Notes: a model not told the origin generated them from the letters alone. DNA of 64,000 nucleotides from Eoetvoesiella caeni (GCF_003315175.1 NZ_QNRQ01000006.1:1-64000); one strand, 5' to 3'; counted from the stretch's first letter, positions 19,500 to 29,046 are shown. A program made the numbers and translations.

Positions 19500-20291
19500 G
19501 TGTTCAACGACGCTCGTCTCACTAACTTCATTGCGAATACGCTGGCTTTGCTGGCTGTATTGGCTATGATCGCGAGCGTCGTCATCTGGGTGGCCCAACG
19601 GCCGTATTTCACGATTACCCAGCTTCAGATAGAACCGGTTCAGGGCGACGACCTCAGCTATGTTTCCGCCGCCGCGGTGCGGGCGACCATCGCGGGCCAG
19701 CTCACCGGCAATTTCTTTACCGTGGACCTCGATCGCACCCGCGACTTGCTTGAAACCGCGCCCTGGGTGCGCCACGCGCGCATTCGCCGTGTATGGCCCA
19801 ATACACTGCGCGTTCAAATAGAAGAACAGCAGCCGCTGGCCTTATGGAACGAGAATCAAATGATCAATACCTGGGGCGAAGCGTTCAGCGCCAACCAGGG
19901 AGAATTGCCCGACGATTCGGGCCTGCCGCATTTTTATGGTCCTGATAATTCCGAGCGCCTGGTTGTGCAGCGCTATGCCGAAGTGGCCCGCTGGTTTGCC
20001 CCGTTGAACATGCACGTGCGCGAGATCAGCCTGAGCCCTCGCTATGCCTGGTCGGTCGAGCTGTCCGACGGCCTGCGCCTGAGCCTGGGGCGCGACCCGG
20101 CCGCCGATGTGGCTGACCCGCATGGGCGCGCTGGCGCGCAGCCTTTTGCCGCCCGGATAGAACGATTTGTGAACGCCTGGCCTGGGCTGACTCAACGGCT
20201 TAACGGCCGTGCAGTGAATAGTGCCGATTTACGTTACGCCAACGGTTTTGCAATAACGTTGGCGCCTGTTTCACCTACCTCTACTAAATAG
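19500..20291 (+). CDS. ftsQ: Cell division protein FtsQ
   Basis: A bitopic inner-membrane protein of the FtsQLB complex, 263 residues. A cytoplasmic tail of about 12 residues is followed by one membrane helix (about 13-34), then the POTRA domain (from YFTITQLQIEPVQGDDL, about 37) and the beta domain. The ETAPWVRHARIRRVWPNTLRVQIEEQQPLA segment (about 82-111) is the family signature. The start is GTG at 19500 with a modest AGGAA about 9 bases upstream. It is the first gene of the late ftsQ-ftsA-ftsZ part and is separated from ddlB by 12 bases. Confidence 0.93.
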   Translation: MFNDARLTNFIANTLALLAVLAMIASVVIWVAQRPYFTITQLQIEPVQGDDLSYVSAAAVRATIAGQLTGNFFTVDLDRTRDLLETAPWVRHARIRRVWPNTLRVQIEEQQPLALWNENQMINTWGEAFSANQGELPDDSGLPHFYGPDNSERLVVQRYAEVARWFAPLNMHVREISLSPRYAWSVELSDGLRLSLGRDPAADVADPHGRAGAQPFAARIERFVNAWPGLTQRLNGRAVNSADLRYANGFAITLAPVSPTSTK

Positions 20292-20298
20292 AAAAACT

Positions 20299-21525
20299 AT
20301 GACCCGTGATATCAAGGATTTGATCGTCGCACTCGATATCGGCACCAGCAAGGTGGTGGCTGTAGTGGCCGAGATACTGCCCGAAGGACGCTTTGAAGTG
20401 ATTGGCCTGGGCCAGCACGAGTCCCAGGGCATGCGCAAGGGGGTGGTGGTCAATATCGAAGCGACGGTGAATTCGATCCAGCGTGCGCTCGAAGAAGCCG
20501 AACTGATGGCCGACTGCAAGATCCGCGAGGTCTATACGGGCATTGCGGGCAGCCATATTACGAGCTTCAACTCCAGTGGCATGGTGGCGGTCAAGGACAA
20601 AGAGGTGACGCCTACCGACGTCGCCCGTGTCATCGAAACCGCCAAGGCCGTCAATATTCCTACCGACCAGCAGGTTCTGCATGTGCTGACGCAAGAGTTC
20701 ATTGTCGACTCCCAGGAAGATATCCGCGAGCCCATAGGCATGAGCGGCTTGCGGCTGGAAGTGCGCGTGCACATTGTCACCGGCGCGGTCAGCGCGGCGC
20801 AGAATATCGTGAAATGCGTGCGCCGCTGCGGCCTGGAAGTTCAAGACCTGATTCTTCAGCCGCTGGCTTCCAGCCTGTCGTGCTTGACGGCGGACGAAAA
20901 GGAATTGGGCGTGGTGCTGGTCGATGTGGGCGGCGGTACGACAGACATAGCCATTTACACGGGCGGCGCCATACGCCACACCGCGGTCGTGCCGATCGCC
21001 GGCGACCAGATTACCAGCGACATCGCCGCCATGTTGCGCACGCCCACCCCCGACGCCGAAGAGATCAAGCTGCGGTTCGGCATTGCCAAGCAAGTATTGG
21101 CCAGCGCCGACGAGCACATCGAAGTTCCGGGACTGGGAGACCGGCCCAACCGCCAGGTAAAACGCCAGGCGCTGGGCGCGGTCATCGAGCCGCGTGTCGA
21201 AGAATTATTTACGTTCGTCCAGCAGATCGTGCGCGAGTCGGGTTACGAAGACTTGCTCGCCTCGGGCGTCGTGCTGACTGGCGGCACGGCGCTTATGCCC
21301 GGCATCGTCGAGCTGGCCGAAGATGTGTTCTTGAAACCAGTGCGTATCGCCGTGCCCAACTACGAAGGCAGTCTGGCCGACGTTATGCACAATCCGCGCT
21401 TTTCAACCGTGATGGGCCTGTTGCTTGAAGCGCGCTTGCAGCGAGTGCGCGGACGCAAAGTGGCTCAGCAAAAGGGCAGCGTCAAGAGCCTGCTGACGCG
21501 GATGAAGGAGTGGTTCATTAATTAG
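20299..21525 (+). CDS. ftsA: Cell division actin homologue FtsA
   Basis: A 408-residue actin-fold protein that tethers FtsZ to the membrane. The ATP-binding phosphate loops IVALDIGTSKV (about 8-18) and VDVGGGTTDIAIY (about 208-220), and the adenosine motif VVLTGGTALMPGI (about 320-332), are present. The C-terminal amphipathic membrane-targeting helix (SLLTRMKEWFIN, last 12 residues) is intact. The ATG lies 7 bases after the ftsQ stop, and the upstream sequence (AAATAGAAAAACT) has no clear Shine-Dalgarno, so expression may rely on coupling to ftsQ. Confidence 0.97.
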   Translation: MTRDIKDLIVALDIGTSKVVAVVAEILPEGRFEVIGLGQHESQGMRKGVVVNIEATVNSIQRALEEAELMADCKIREVYTGIAGSHITSFNSSGMVAVKDKEVTPTDVARVIETAKAVNIPTDQQVLHVLTQEFIVDSQEDIREPIGMSGLRLEVRVHIVTGAVSAAQNIVKCVRRCGLEVQDLILQPLASSLSCLTADEKELGVVLVDVGGGTTDIAIYTGGAIRHTAVVPIAGDQITSDIAAMLRTPTPDAEEIKLRFGIAKQVLASADEHIEVPGLGDRPNRQVKRQALGAVIEPRVEELFTFVQQIVRESGYEDLLASGVVLTGGTALMPGIVELAEDVFLKPVRIAVPNYEGSLADVMHNPRFSTVMGLLLEARLQRVRGRKVAQQKGSVKSLLTRMKEWFIN

Positions 21526-21698
21526 GGCTCATAGAAAGCCTTAAGGGGCGGGCTTGAAGACCTGTCCTCGGGAGACGTGTCAAATTAGGTGCGAGTCAAC
21601 AGGCTGGCATTTCTTTTGAAGCGATTTCCGAAATAGCAGTACTGGGGATTTTTTTTCGTGTTTATCGCTTTTTATTTGGAAATGTGAGGGAGTCAATC

Positions 21699-22871
21699 AT
21701 GATGAATTTTGAGATGCTCGATAACAGCGGCAGCGGTACCGTTATCAAAGTAGTGGGTGTGGGCGGTGCAGGCGGCAATGCCGTTTCGCACATGATCCGC
21801 TCGGGTATTCATGGCGTGGATTTCATTTGCGCCAATACCGATGGGCAAGCACTGGCCACCAGCGAAGCGCCTGTACAGATCCGTCTGGGGCGCACAGGTC
21901 TGGGCGCCGGCGCCAAGCCCGAACAAGGCCGTGCCGCCGCAGAGACGGCGCGTGAGGAAATCCGTGCGGCCCTGACCGGCGCGCATATGGTTTTCATCAC
22001 GGCAGGCATGGGCGGCGGCACCGGTACGGGCGCGGGCCCAGTGGTCGCGGAAGTGGCCAAAGAACTCGGCATTCTTACCGTGGGCGTAGTCACCAAGCCT
22101 TTTTCGTTCGAGGGCTCCAAGCGTCTGCGTATGGCCGAAGAGGGCATCAGCGAACTGTCCAAGCATGTGCATTCGCTGATCGTGGTTCTCAATGAGAACT
22201 TGTACGACCTGATGGACGAGGATGCCACACAGGAAGATTGCTTCAAGGCCGCCGACGACGTATTGCATAACGCATGCGCCGGGATTGCCGAGATCATCAA
22301 TGTCGAAGGCAATGTCAACGTCGACTTCGAAGACGTGAAAACCATCATGGGCGAGCAAGGCCAGGCCATGATGGGCACATCCATCGCTTCGGGCGCCGAT
22401 CGCGCACGCGTTGCCGCTGAACAGGCTATTGCGTGCCCATTGCTGGAAGGCGTGGACTTGCATGGCGCGCGCGGCATGCTGGTCAACATTACCGCCAGCC
22501 GTACCTTGAAAATGCGTGAAACACGCGAAATCATGGATACTATCCGCAGCTATGCCGCCGATGACGCCACCGTTATCTACGGCACGGCCTACGACGAATC
22601 CATGGGCGAAAACCTGCGTGTGACCGTCGTTGCCACAGGCCTGGGACGCACAGCGGTATCGCGCCCCCAACTGGTGCAGAACCACTCTGAGGTTCTGCGC
22701 ACCGGCACCGACAACTACCCGGCAATGGGTGGCCAGGATTTCACCAATTCGGATGTTCCCGCCGTAATCCGCAATCCGCGCAGCCAGGCCACGGCCCAGG
22801 TACGCGCCCTGGAGACTGCAGGCATGGACCACTTCGACATTCCCGCGTTTTTACGCAAGCAAGCGGACTGA
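21699..22871 (+). CDS. ftsZ: Cell division tubulin homologue FtsZ
   Basis: The GTPase that forms the Z ring, 390 residues. The GTP-binding signature GGGTGTGAGPVVAEVAK (about 105-121) and the N-terminal VVGVGGAGGNAV loop (about 15-26) are present. The conserved C-terminal peptide DHFDIPAFLRKQ (last ~14 residues) docks FtsA. The ATG at 21699 is preferred because GAGGGAG lies 6-7 bases upstream; a GTG-type start 15 bases earlier would sit inside this ribosome site. The 173-base gap after ftsA is the longest inside the dcw block and leaves room for a separate ftsZ promoter, though no clear -35/-10 pair was identified. Confidence 0.97.
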   Translation: MMNFEMLDNSGSGTVIKVVGVGGAGGNAVSHMIRSGIHGVDFICANTDGQALATSEAPVQIRLGRTGLGAGAKPEQGRAAAETAREEIRAALTGAHMVFITAGMGGGTGTGAGPVVAEVAKELGILTVGVVTKPFSFEGSKRLRMAEEGISELSKHVHSLIVVLNENLYDLMDEDATQEDCFKAADDVLHNACAGIAEIINVEGNVNVDFEDVKTIMGEQGQAMMGTSIASGADRARVAAEQAIACPLLEGVDLHGARGMLVNITASRTLKMRETREIMDTIRSYAADDATVIYGTAYDESMGENLRVTVVATGLGRTAVSRPQLVQNHSEVLRTGTDNYPAMGGQDFTNSDVPAVIRNPRSQATAQVRALETAGMDHFDIPAFLRKQAD

Positions 22872-22945
22872 GGACCGGTCAAACACGAAATCCGGCCCTC
22901 ACATGTTTGTAGGTGCCATTGATTTGGCACCGATCTTGTTCAGGC

Positions 22946-22979
22946 ACGCACGCTTTCCTTTCCCCGGGAGAGCGTGCGT
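22946..22979 (+). terminator. Hairpin ending the dcw cluster
   Basis: A 9-bp perfect stem (ACGCACGCT 22946-22954 with AGCGTGCGT 22971-22979) encloses a 16-base loop and is followed by TTCGTGTTT. It lies 75 bases after the ftsZ stop and 9 bases before the convergent cytochrome gene's stop, so it may serve both strands. The T-run is imperfect. Confidence 0.6.
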
Positions 22980-22987
22980 TCGTGTTT

Positions 22988-24250
22988 CTATGGCGCTTTC
23001 TTTGCGCGCAATGCCTGTACATCCGCTGGTTGCACATTACCCTTAAGGCCGCCGAAACTGGTTCGCAGGTAGTTGGCCAGCTCGGCCATCTGCTTGTCGT
23101 CCAGACTGTTGGCAAAGCCCGGCATGTCTTGGCGTGCTTGATTTCCGGGGAACTGCTTGGCTGTGATCCCATGCAGCATGACCAGGACCAGATTGTTGGG
23201 ATCATCGTTTCTGACGGTGGAGTTTCCCGCCAACGCGACAGTCACATTCGGCTTTCCCTGCCCGTTTGCCGCATGGCAGCCCGCGCACAGGGCAAGGTAG
23301 TGCCGCCGCCCCGTAGACTGATCCTGGCCGATTGCGGCGCTTGGCGTAAAAGGCACTGGCTCGGCTGGTTTATCTCCGGTCAGGTACCGGACCATGGCTT
23401 TGTTGTCCGACTCGGTCAGATATTGGGTGCTGTGATGGAAGGCATCGAACATTTCGCCATAGGCGGAGCCTTGCGGCGCAATGCCCTGGGCCAGGAATTG
23501 TTGCAGCGCCTGGGGACTCCAGCCGCGCGCCGCCAGCGCGTCGGGCGTGATATCCGGGCCGACGATACCGCCCAGATTACCGCCTTGAAGACTGTCATGC
23601 AGCTTCAACTGGCCAAATTTGCCGCGCGGCGTATGGCATTCCGTGCAGTGTCCCAGCGAATTGGTGACGTAGCGGCCTCGCACCCATTCCGCTGAGTTCC
23701 CTGCGGAAACATCTGGCAAAGTGTCTTTCAGGAAAAGCAGGTTCCACCCGCGCAGCAAGGGGCGCAAGTTGAAGGGGAAGGACACTTCGTTGTCCCGGTT
23801 CGGCACCGCGACGGGCCGTATGCTTTGCAAGTACGCGAAGATGGCGTCGCTGTCCTCGCGCGTCACGCCGCGGTATGTGGTGTAAGGCATGGCCGGATAC
23901 AAGGGATGATCCGGCGCAAGGCCATCGTGCAAGGCCTTGTAAAAATCCGCCGACGTCCAGTTTCCTATCCCGTATTGCTTGTCCGGCGTGATGTTGGTTC
24001 CGTAGATTGTTCCGAACGGTGTGGGGATGGGAACTCCGCCGGCAAACTGGGCGCCGGCCTTGCTGGTGTGGCACGCAGTGCAGTCGCCGGCCTTGGCCAG
24101 ATATTTTCCTTTGGCAATGAGCTCTTGCGACGGTGCCGCCTGGTCGACGGCCGAGGTCTCGTAACGCGGATCAAGCAGGCCCGACAATACGACGACGCCA
24201 ACGACTGCCGCCACCAGGATCACGCCGCCTACGGCTATTCTGGCTTTCAT
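22988..24250 (-). CDS. Triheme c-type cytochrome, electron acceptor subunit of a molybdenum hydroxylase
   Basis: A 420-residue periplasmic cytochrome anchored by an N-terminal helix (about 5-26). Three covalent heme sites are visible: CTACH 57-61, CTECH 202-206 and CAGCH 322-326. This matches the cytochrome subunits of membrane-bound aldehyde and alcohol dehydrogenases and the cytochrome part of NicB-type nicotinate dehydrogenases. It is the last gene of a three-gene minus-strand operon; its ATG overlaps the 2Fe-2S subunit stop by 4 bases. It should pass electrons from the Mo and Fe-S subunits to the respiratory chain, consistent with the absence of an FAD subunit gene here. The start ATG has GGAG about 7 bases upstream. 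Confidence 0.9.
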   Translation of the reverse strand: MKARIAVGGVILVAAVVGVVVLSGLLDPRYETSAVDQAAPSQELIAKGKYLAKAGDCTACHTSKAGAQFAGGVPIPTPFGTIYGTNITPDKQYGIGNWTSADFYKALHDGLAPDHPLYPAMPYTTYRGVTREDSDAIFAYLQSIRPVAVPNRDNEVSFPFNLRPLLRGWNLLFLKDTLPDVSAGNSAEWVRGRYVTNSLGHCTECHTPRGKFGQLKLHDSLQGGNLGGIVGPDITPDALAARGWSPQALQQFLAQGIAPQGSAYGEMFDAFHHSTQYLTESDNKAMVRYLTGDKPAEPVPFTPSAAIGQDQSTGRRHYLALCAGCHAANGQGKPNVTVALAGNSTVRNDDPNNLVLVMLHGITAKQFPGNQARQDMPGFANSLDDKQMAELANYLRTSFGGLKGNVQPADVQALRAKKAP

Positions 24251-24801
24251 GTGTGCGCTCCTTTAATTAGCCCAGGCGTCGCCAGGATGGCTTCTTTCAT
24301 GGCTTGGTGGTATCTGACATACCCCGTGCAGCGGCAGATATGGTCGTTCAAGCTATCGGTGACCACGGTCTCGATCTGGCTGGCTTCTATCGGTTCGCGC
24401 TTCAGTCGTTCGATCAGCACCGTAGCGGCATTGACGAATCCCGGCGTGCAATAGCCGCATTGAAAGCCGTAGTTTTCAAGAAACTTTTGTTGAACGGTGG
24501 ACAAGCCTGTGACTTCGCCGGCCTCGTTGCGCGTGGCGTGGGCCTCGACTGTGCGGATCTTGCGGCCGTTGAAGTAGGCGGCTCCGGTGATGCATGTGCG
24601 GATCTCTTCGCTGCGGCCGTTGTCGTTGTCCAGTATGACGACGCAGGCGCGGCAGATGCCCTGGCCGCAGCCCAGTCGCGTTCCCGTAAGATTTGCATAT
24701 TCGTGCAGCAAATCGATCATCATCAGGCTTTCGGGCACATCGAAGGGCCCTGCAGCGGCTCCGTTGATCGTCATGGAAACTGTAATTGTCTTGATGCTCA
24801 T
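24247..24801 (-). CDS. 2Fe-2S subunit of a molybdenum hydroxylase
   Basis: The small electron-transfer subunit (184 residues) of a xanthine-oxidase-family enzyme. The plant-type cluster is bound by C45, C50, C53 (CGQGICRAC) and C70. The second, helical cluster domain has C115, C118 (QCGYC) and C156, C158 (ICRC). Both clusters are thus complete. It lacks an obvious signal peptide; in this family it may be co-exported with the Tat-bearing large subunit. It overlaps both neighbours by 4 bases, so the three proteins are made in step. IorA, NicA and AldG-like small subunits are the nearest groups from memory. Confidence 0.92.
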   Translation of the reverse strand: MSIKTITVSMTINGAAAGPFDVPESLMMIDLLHEYANLTGTRLGCGQGICRACVVILDNDNGRSEEIRTCITGAAYFNGRKIRTVEAHATRNEAGEVTGLSTVQQKFLENYGFQCGYCTPGFVNAATVLIERLKREPIEASQIETVVTDSLNDHICRCTGYVRYHQAMKEAILATPGLIKGAHT

Positions 24802-27800
24802 GCCAGCGCCTCCTGGATTGTCTCGGCCGTAACGGGCAGGGAGCGGAACCTGTGCCCCGTGGCATGGGTAATGCCGTTCACGATGGCGGCGACGATCGGA
24901 ATCATGGCCACTTCAGCCATGCCCTTCGGTGGATCCGTCTCGGACAAGGGCGGCAGTATCTCGGCGGTCTGGGTCCACAAGGCCACTTCCTTGGCCAGCG
25001 GCACGTGAAAGCGATTGAAATTCCAGGTCCCGTCGCCGGGCCCGTCTTCATACAAAGGCAGGTGTTCGTATAAAGCGTGGCCTATGCCCATGGCAATGCC
25101 GCCTTGTATCTGGCCCGAGACCAATTCCGGAGAGATCAGTGTTCCGCACTCGAGAACTGAGTGATGATTCAATAGTTGCACCTGTCCGTTGTCGCGATGC
25201 ACCGCGACCTCGGCCAGCGTCGCCATGGCCGAGTAATACGTGACGGCGGCATTATTGCGTTGGACCGGCGGATAATAGACTGCGCTGCGGGGGGTGAACT
25301 GATAGCGGCCCATGCTTTTGCGGGTCGTGCCAAGTTTTGTATTGGCTCCTGCGTCTATCGTGGCGACGCCGGGCTTGTTGCTGCTGGCGGCGGAGTTCGG
25401 TGCCGTGCCAGCCGAGCCGTCCGGCTTGGCATTGGAGCCTGTTTCGGCGTTGCCGCCCGCGTCGGGGCCATGCCCGCCATTTTCGTCGTGATCTCCAGTG
25501 TATTGACGCGTGTTGGGCGTGGCGGCGCTGCCGGCTGCGCCCGGCCTGGACGGCATTTGCCCCGGCGTGCCGGAGGATGGGCTTCCAAAGCACAGCGCCA
25601 GCCCATCAAGAGGCAGGCGAACTTGTGTACCTTTGATATTGAAGTCGGCCTCGGTCCATTGCCAGCGGTTAAAGCCATGGACGGCGGCGCCGACTACGGC
25701 TCCGATCTCATGCGCTTTGGCCGCCAGCTGTTTCAAGCTTAGGCCTTGCATGCCATTGGCGGTCAACAGGCCGTTTTCCCACCGCGCGTCTTCGCGGCGC
25801 AGTGAGTAGGGCGCCGCCTGTCCGCCGCCTATCCCGTGACTCCAGATTGCCACGGCGGCAGGCCACAGGCCGTGATCGAAGATAATGCGGCAAGCTTCCC
25901 GCGTAGTATGGGTGTAATAGAATGCCGAGTTCGATGCGCTGGCAGGCGAGGCATACGCGGGCGTCCATGTTGGATCGGCAGACAGCTTGTCCTGGTCTTC
26001 CTGGCTCATCAGATATGGATCGCCGCTGGAGGTCATGGGAAGATCGGGCCAGTCGGTGATGGCGAATCCCAAGTCGGTGGCCGGTTCTCCCAGCCAGCGC
26101 GCGCAGGCCAGGGCCTGCGAGGTGCTCATGCCGGTTCCGATTTCCGTACCGGAGTGCCGCAACAACACCTTGCCCTCGGGACTGAGTTCTACCTTGGCAA
26201 GCGATGATTCCGCGCCTGTTCCGAAGTCCTTTTGCACGCATGCGAACCCGACACCATAGAGGCGCGCCGGATCGCGCGCTTCAAATTCGGCTTTGCGTTT
26301 CTCTCGATCGCGCCAGACAGGATGTTGCTGTGCGCGCTGCAGAACCTCGTCGGCGCGCACAGCGCCCGCGGGGATTGCGCCCTGGGTGTTCTTCATGCCG
26401 GTTTTCAGTACATTGCGCAGCCTGAATTCAATGGGGTCCAGACCCAGTTCGTGCGCAAGTTCGTCAACCAGCATTTCGGTGGCGGCCATGGATTGCAAGG
26501 TGCCGTAGCCTCGGGCAGAGCCGGCGTCGATCGCCCGCGTGGCGTCGGCCCGGGCAGTAAAGTCGGACTTGGGCAGGTAGTAGATGGACTGTGCAGCGGT
26601 GGCCGCCACCATGGCGACGGAAGGAGAGAAATTGCTTCGGCCGCCCCCATTGGCCACAAACTGGGCAGCACAGCACTGGATCAGGCCCGATTTGCGGTCT
26701 ACTGCGATCGTATAGTCCATATCGAAGGCATGGCGCTTGAGCGATGTCTGGAACTGTTCATAGCGGTCATTGGCGATCCGTACCGGCTTGCCGTCTGAAT
26801 ATAGGGCGCACACCATGCCGTAGAACGGCATATTGCAATGGTCTTTGGACCCATAGCCGACGGTGTAGCAAGGATGCATGACCAATGTCTTGACGTTGAA
26901 ATGCGTCTTGGCCAGCATGGCGGCCGCCGTGGCCGCCACTTCGCTGGGCGACTGCGTGGGCACTACCAGGTGCATGGTCTGCGTCGCAGCATCATGCCAG
27001 CAGTTGGCGTTATCGGGCTCCAGTGCCGCGGTGTCGGTCGACTGCGATGTGAACTTGCGCTTCAAGACCAGCCAGCCTTCGGGCGGGTTGTCCAGTTCGT
27101 GCTGGATTTGTTGGGCGAAGTGCATGCCTTCCTGCCCGATGTCGCCGTGATTCTTGCCGTCGGGCCAGACGGGAAGATGTTTGCGCATCTGGCTCGGAAA
27201 TATCGGCGCGTCTTTAAGGCTGGAGAAGACATCCTCGGCGTACCCATCCTTGCCGCCTACCCGTACATATCGAAAGTTGCCCCATGGGTCGCGCTGCAAG
27301 GGCCCTGTCTGGTTGCCGTATTTGATGACGTCTGTCTGGAATTGGAGTGCGTCCTTGGCCAGCCGGAAGCGCGCGAAATCATGGAAAATCAGTATGGCGA
27401 CAGCGTGGCCCAGATAGGCGGGCGTCTTGCCTGTCGGCAATAGCATGTCGTCGCCATAAAATTCCGTAAAGGCAATGCCGTCGCGCTGCAGCTCGGCTGC
27501 GGTCACGATCTTGTCGGGCTTCAGGTCCTGGCCCAGCCTGGTCAAGTCGAAGCCTTGGTAGACAGCGTCGGCCCGCGCAGCGCGAAGAATCAGCGCGTGG
27601 CTTTGCTGTTCTGGCCAATTGGGCAGGTCGCGTGCCCGTATGTCGCGGGCAAAGACTTTGGCCCCGCTTACCTTGGCGATGCCATCCACACGAAACTGCG
27701 CCTTGCCGGTTGCCGGGTCCCAGCGCACGGGAGTAAGCACCCGCTGATCGAACAGGGCTGCATAAGCCGTGGACCCGAACGGAGCAATATAGACGGTGAT

Positions 27801-27857
27801 GCCGGCAAGGCTGCTTGCCTGAAGAAATCGACGACGTGATAGGCTGGTACGGGACAT
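24798..27857 (-). CDS. Molybdopterin-binding large subunit of a periplasmic aldehyde/N-heterocycle hydroxylase
   Basis: A 1019-residue large subunit of the IorB/NicB/membrane aldehyde dehydrogenase type. It begins with a twin-arginine signal (LSRRRFLQASSLAG), so it is folded with its cofactor before Tat export. The Mo-binding body contains GSARGYGTLQSMAATEMLVDELA, GTEIGTGMSTSQALA, and a C-terminal PPKGMAEVAMIP segment where the Glu is the expected catalytic base. The ATG at 27857 is chosen for an AGGAA ribosome site and for the Tat signal. A low-complexity insertion of about 90 residues (about 756-845, rich in Gly, Ala, Ser, Asn and Pro) interrupts the last third. The substrate is unknown; nicotinate-like heterocycles or aldehydes are both possible. 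Confidence 0.88.
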   Translation of the reverse strand: MSRTSLSRRRFLQASSLAGITVYIAPFGSTAYAALFDQRVLTPVRWDPATGKAQFRVDGIAKVSGAKVFARDIRARDLPNWPEQQSHALILRAARADAVYQGFDLTRLGQDLKPDKIVTAAELQRDGIAFTEFYGDDMLLPTGKTPAYLGHAVAILIFHDFARFRLAKDALQFQTDVIKYGNQTGPLQRDPWGNFRYVRVGGKDGYAEDVFSSLKDAPIFPSQMRKHLPVWPDGKNHGDIGQEGMHFAQQIQHELDNPPEGWLVLKRKFTSQSTDTAALEPDNANCWHDAATQTMHLVVPTQSPSEVAATAAAMLAKTHFNVKTLVMHPCYTVGYGSKDHCNMPFYGMVCALYSDGKPVRIANDRYEQFQTSLKRHAFDMDYTIAVDRKSGLIQCCAAQFVANGGGRSNFSPSVAMVAATAAQSIYYLPKSDFTARADATRAIDAGSARGYGTLQSMAATEMLVDELAHELGLDPIEFRLRNVLKTGMKNTQGAIPAGAVRADEVLQRAQQHPVWRDREKRKAEFEARDPARLYGVGFACVQKDFGTGAESSLAKVELSPEGKVLLRHSGTEIGTGMSTSQALACARWLGEPATDLGFAITDWPDLPMTSSGDPYLMSQEDQDKLSADPTWTPAYASPASASNSAFYYTHTTREACRIIFDHGLWPAAVAIWSHGIGGGQAAPYSLRREDARWENGLLTANGMQGLSLKQLAAKAHEIGAVVGAAVHGFNRWQWTEADFNIKGTQVRLPLDGLALCFGSPSSGTPGQMPSRPGAAGSAATPNTRQYTGDHDENGGHGPDAGGNAETGSNAKPDGSAGTAPNSAASSNKPGVATIDAGANTKLGTTRKSMGRYQFTPRSAVYYPPVQRNNAAVTYYSAMATLAEVAVHRDNGQVQLLNHHSVLECGTLISPELVSGQIQGGIAMGIGHALYEHLPLYEDGPGDGTWNFNRFHVPLAKEVALWTQTAEILPPLSETDPPKGMAEVAMIPIVAAIVNGITHATGHRFRSLPVTAETIQEALA

Positions 27858-28102
27858 AGAGATTCCTGACTGCGTATGACGATTAATGGGCCATGCGGGC
27901 CAGCAAAAATCAAGCCCGAAAGGAACATGACACCCGCGCAGGGGGCGCCCGGCGGATGCTTGGACAGAGTAGCATTCCATCCTATATTAGTTCCTGGCCG
28001 CCTGCGTTAAAATAAGCGAAGGATAGGACCGCGAGTTTGTTACAATGCTAGGCTATATTGCCTTAATTTCAGCTTAGCTCCTCCAGGAACTCATCACAGT
28101 TT

Positions 28103-29026
28103 ATGTTACGTCAGCGCACCATTCAAAAAGCGATCAGCACAAAAGGTGTGGGGCTTCATTCTGGCCGTCGAGTCGAGATCACGCTCCGTCCCGCCGACCC
28201 CAACACCGGTATTGTGTTTCATCGCGTCGACCTGCCTCAGGTGGTCGACCTGCCCGCACAAGCAGCGGCTGTGGGCGGTACGCGCATGGCGTCGGTTTTG
28301 CAAAAGGGCGATGTTCGGGTTTCGACGGTCGAGCATTTGATGTCGGCGCTGTCCGGGCTGGGTATCGACAATCTGCATATCGACCTGACCGCCGAAGAAG
28401 TGCCCATTATGGACGGCAGCGCGGGTACTTTTGTGTATTTGCTGCGCTCGGCCGGCCTGCTTGAACAGCCAGCCGCCAAGCAGTTCATCAAGGTGCTTAA
28501 AACCATCGAGGTGCAAGAGGGCGAAGGCGAGGACATCAAATGGGCGCGTCTTGAGCCTTACGACGGCTTTGCCTTGTCGTTTGCCATCGACTTCCACCAT
28601 CCCGCCATCAACTCCACGGCCAATTTTGCCGAAGTCGACTTTGCCCGCGACTCATACGTCAAAACCATCGCCCGCGCCCGTACCTTCGGGTTCGTCAGCG
28701 AGGTCGAGGCCTTGCGCGCCGCCGGCCTGGCGCGTGGAGGCAGCCTGGACAACGCTATCGTCATGGACGAATACCGCGTGCTCAATTCCGATGGCTTGCG
28801 TTATGACGACGAGTTCGTCAAGCACAAGATCCTTGATGCCATCGGCGACCTTTATCTGCTGGGCAAGCCCTTGATAGCCAAGTACGTGGCGTGCAAGTCG
28901 GGCCATGGCCTGAACAACCAGCTTGCGCGTGCATTGCTGGCCGCCCAGGACTCCTGGGAAATTGTTACGTTCGAATCCGCTGCCGCGGCGCCCAAGGCCT
29001 TCGCTAACGAATGGAAATTTGCGTAA
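28103..29026 (+). CDS. lpxC: UDP-3-O-acyl-N-acetylglucosamine deacetylase
   Basis: A zinc amidase that commits UDP-GlcNAc derivatives to lipid A. It has 307 residues with the usual two-domain fold. Zinc ligands and catalytic residues are visible: E77/H78 in [11 protein letters not shown]241 and D245 in [10 protein letters not shown], and a histidine at about 268 in SGHGLNN. The inhibitor-binding HSGRRVEI N-terminal strand is present. TACAAT at 28041-28046 is a possible -10 element. In related genomes lpxC directly follows ftsZ; here a 5-kb minus-strand operon separates them, so lpxC needs its own promoter. Confidence 0.97.
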   Translation: MLRQRTIQKAISTKGVGLHSGRRVEITLRPADPNTGIVFHRVDLPQVVDLPAQAAAVGGTRMASVLQKGDVRVSTVEHLMSALSGLGIDNLHIDLTAEEVPIMDGSAGTFVYLLRSAGLLEQPAAKQFIKVLKTIEVQEGEGEDIKWARLEPYDGFALSFAIDFHHPAINSTANFAEVDFARDSYVKTIARARTFGFVSEVEALRAAGLARGGSLDNAIVMDEYRVLNSDGLRYDDEFVKHKILDAIGDLYLLGKPLIAKYVACKSGHGLNNQLARALLAAQDSWEIVTFESAAAAPKAFANEWKFA

Positions 29027-29027
29027 C

Positions 29028-29046
29028 AGCCCTTTAAGGGGCTTTT
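29028..29046 (+). terminator. Rho-independent terminator of lpxC
   Basis: AGCCC (29028-29032) pairs with GGGCT (29039-29043), followed by TTTT. It begins 2 bases after the lpxC stop codon. Confidence 0.7.

Noticed and set aside
21693-22832. 379-codon minus-strand frame opposite ftsZ
   Set aside because: It is antisense to a highly conserved gene, with no recognisable protein features.
25200-25760. Plus-strand frame opposite the low-complexity part of the Mo subunit
   Set aside because: The minus-strand frame continues through both flanks with conserved family sequence, so the plus-strand frame is a shadow.
22872-28102. Possible genomic island or transposon between ftsZ and lpxC
   Set aside because: No transposase, integrase, tRNA target or flanking repeats were seen; base composition by eye is like the neighbours. 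Only the unusual position is kept as a finding.
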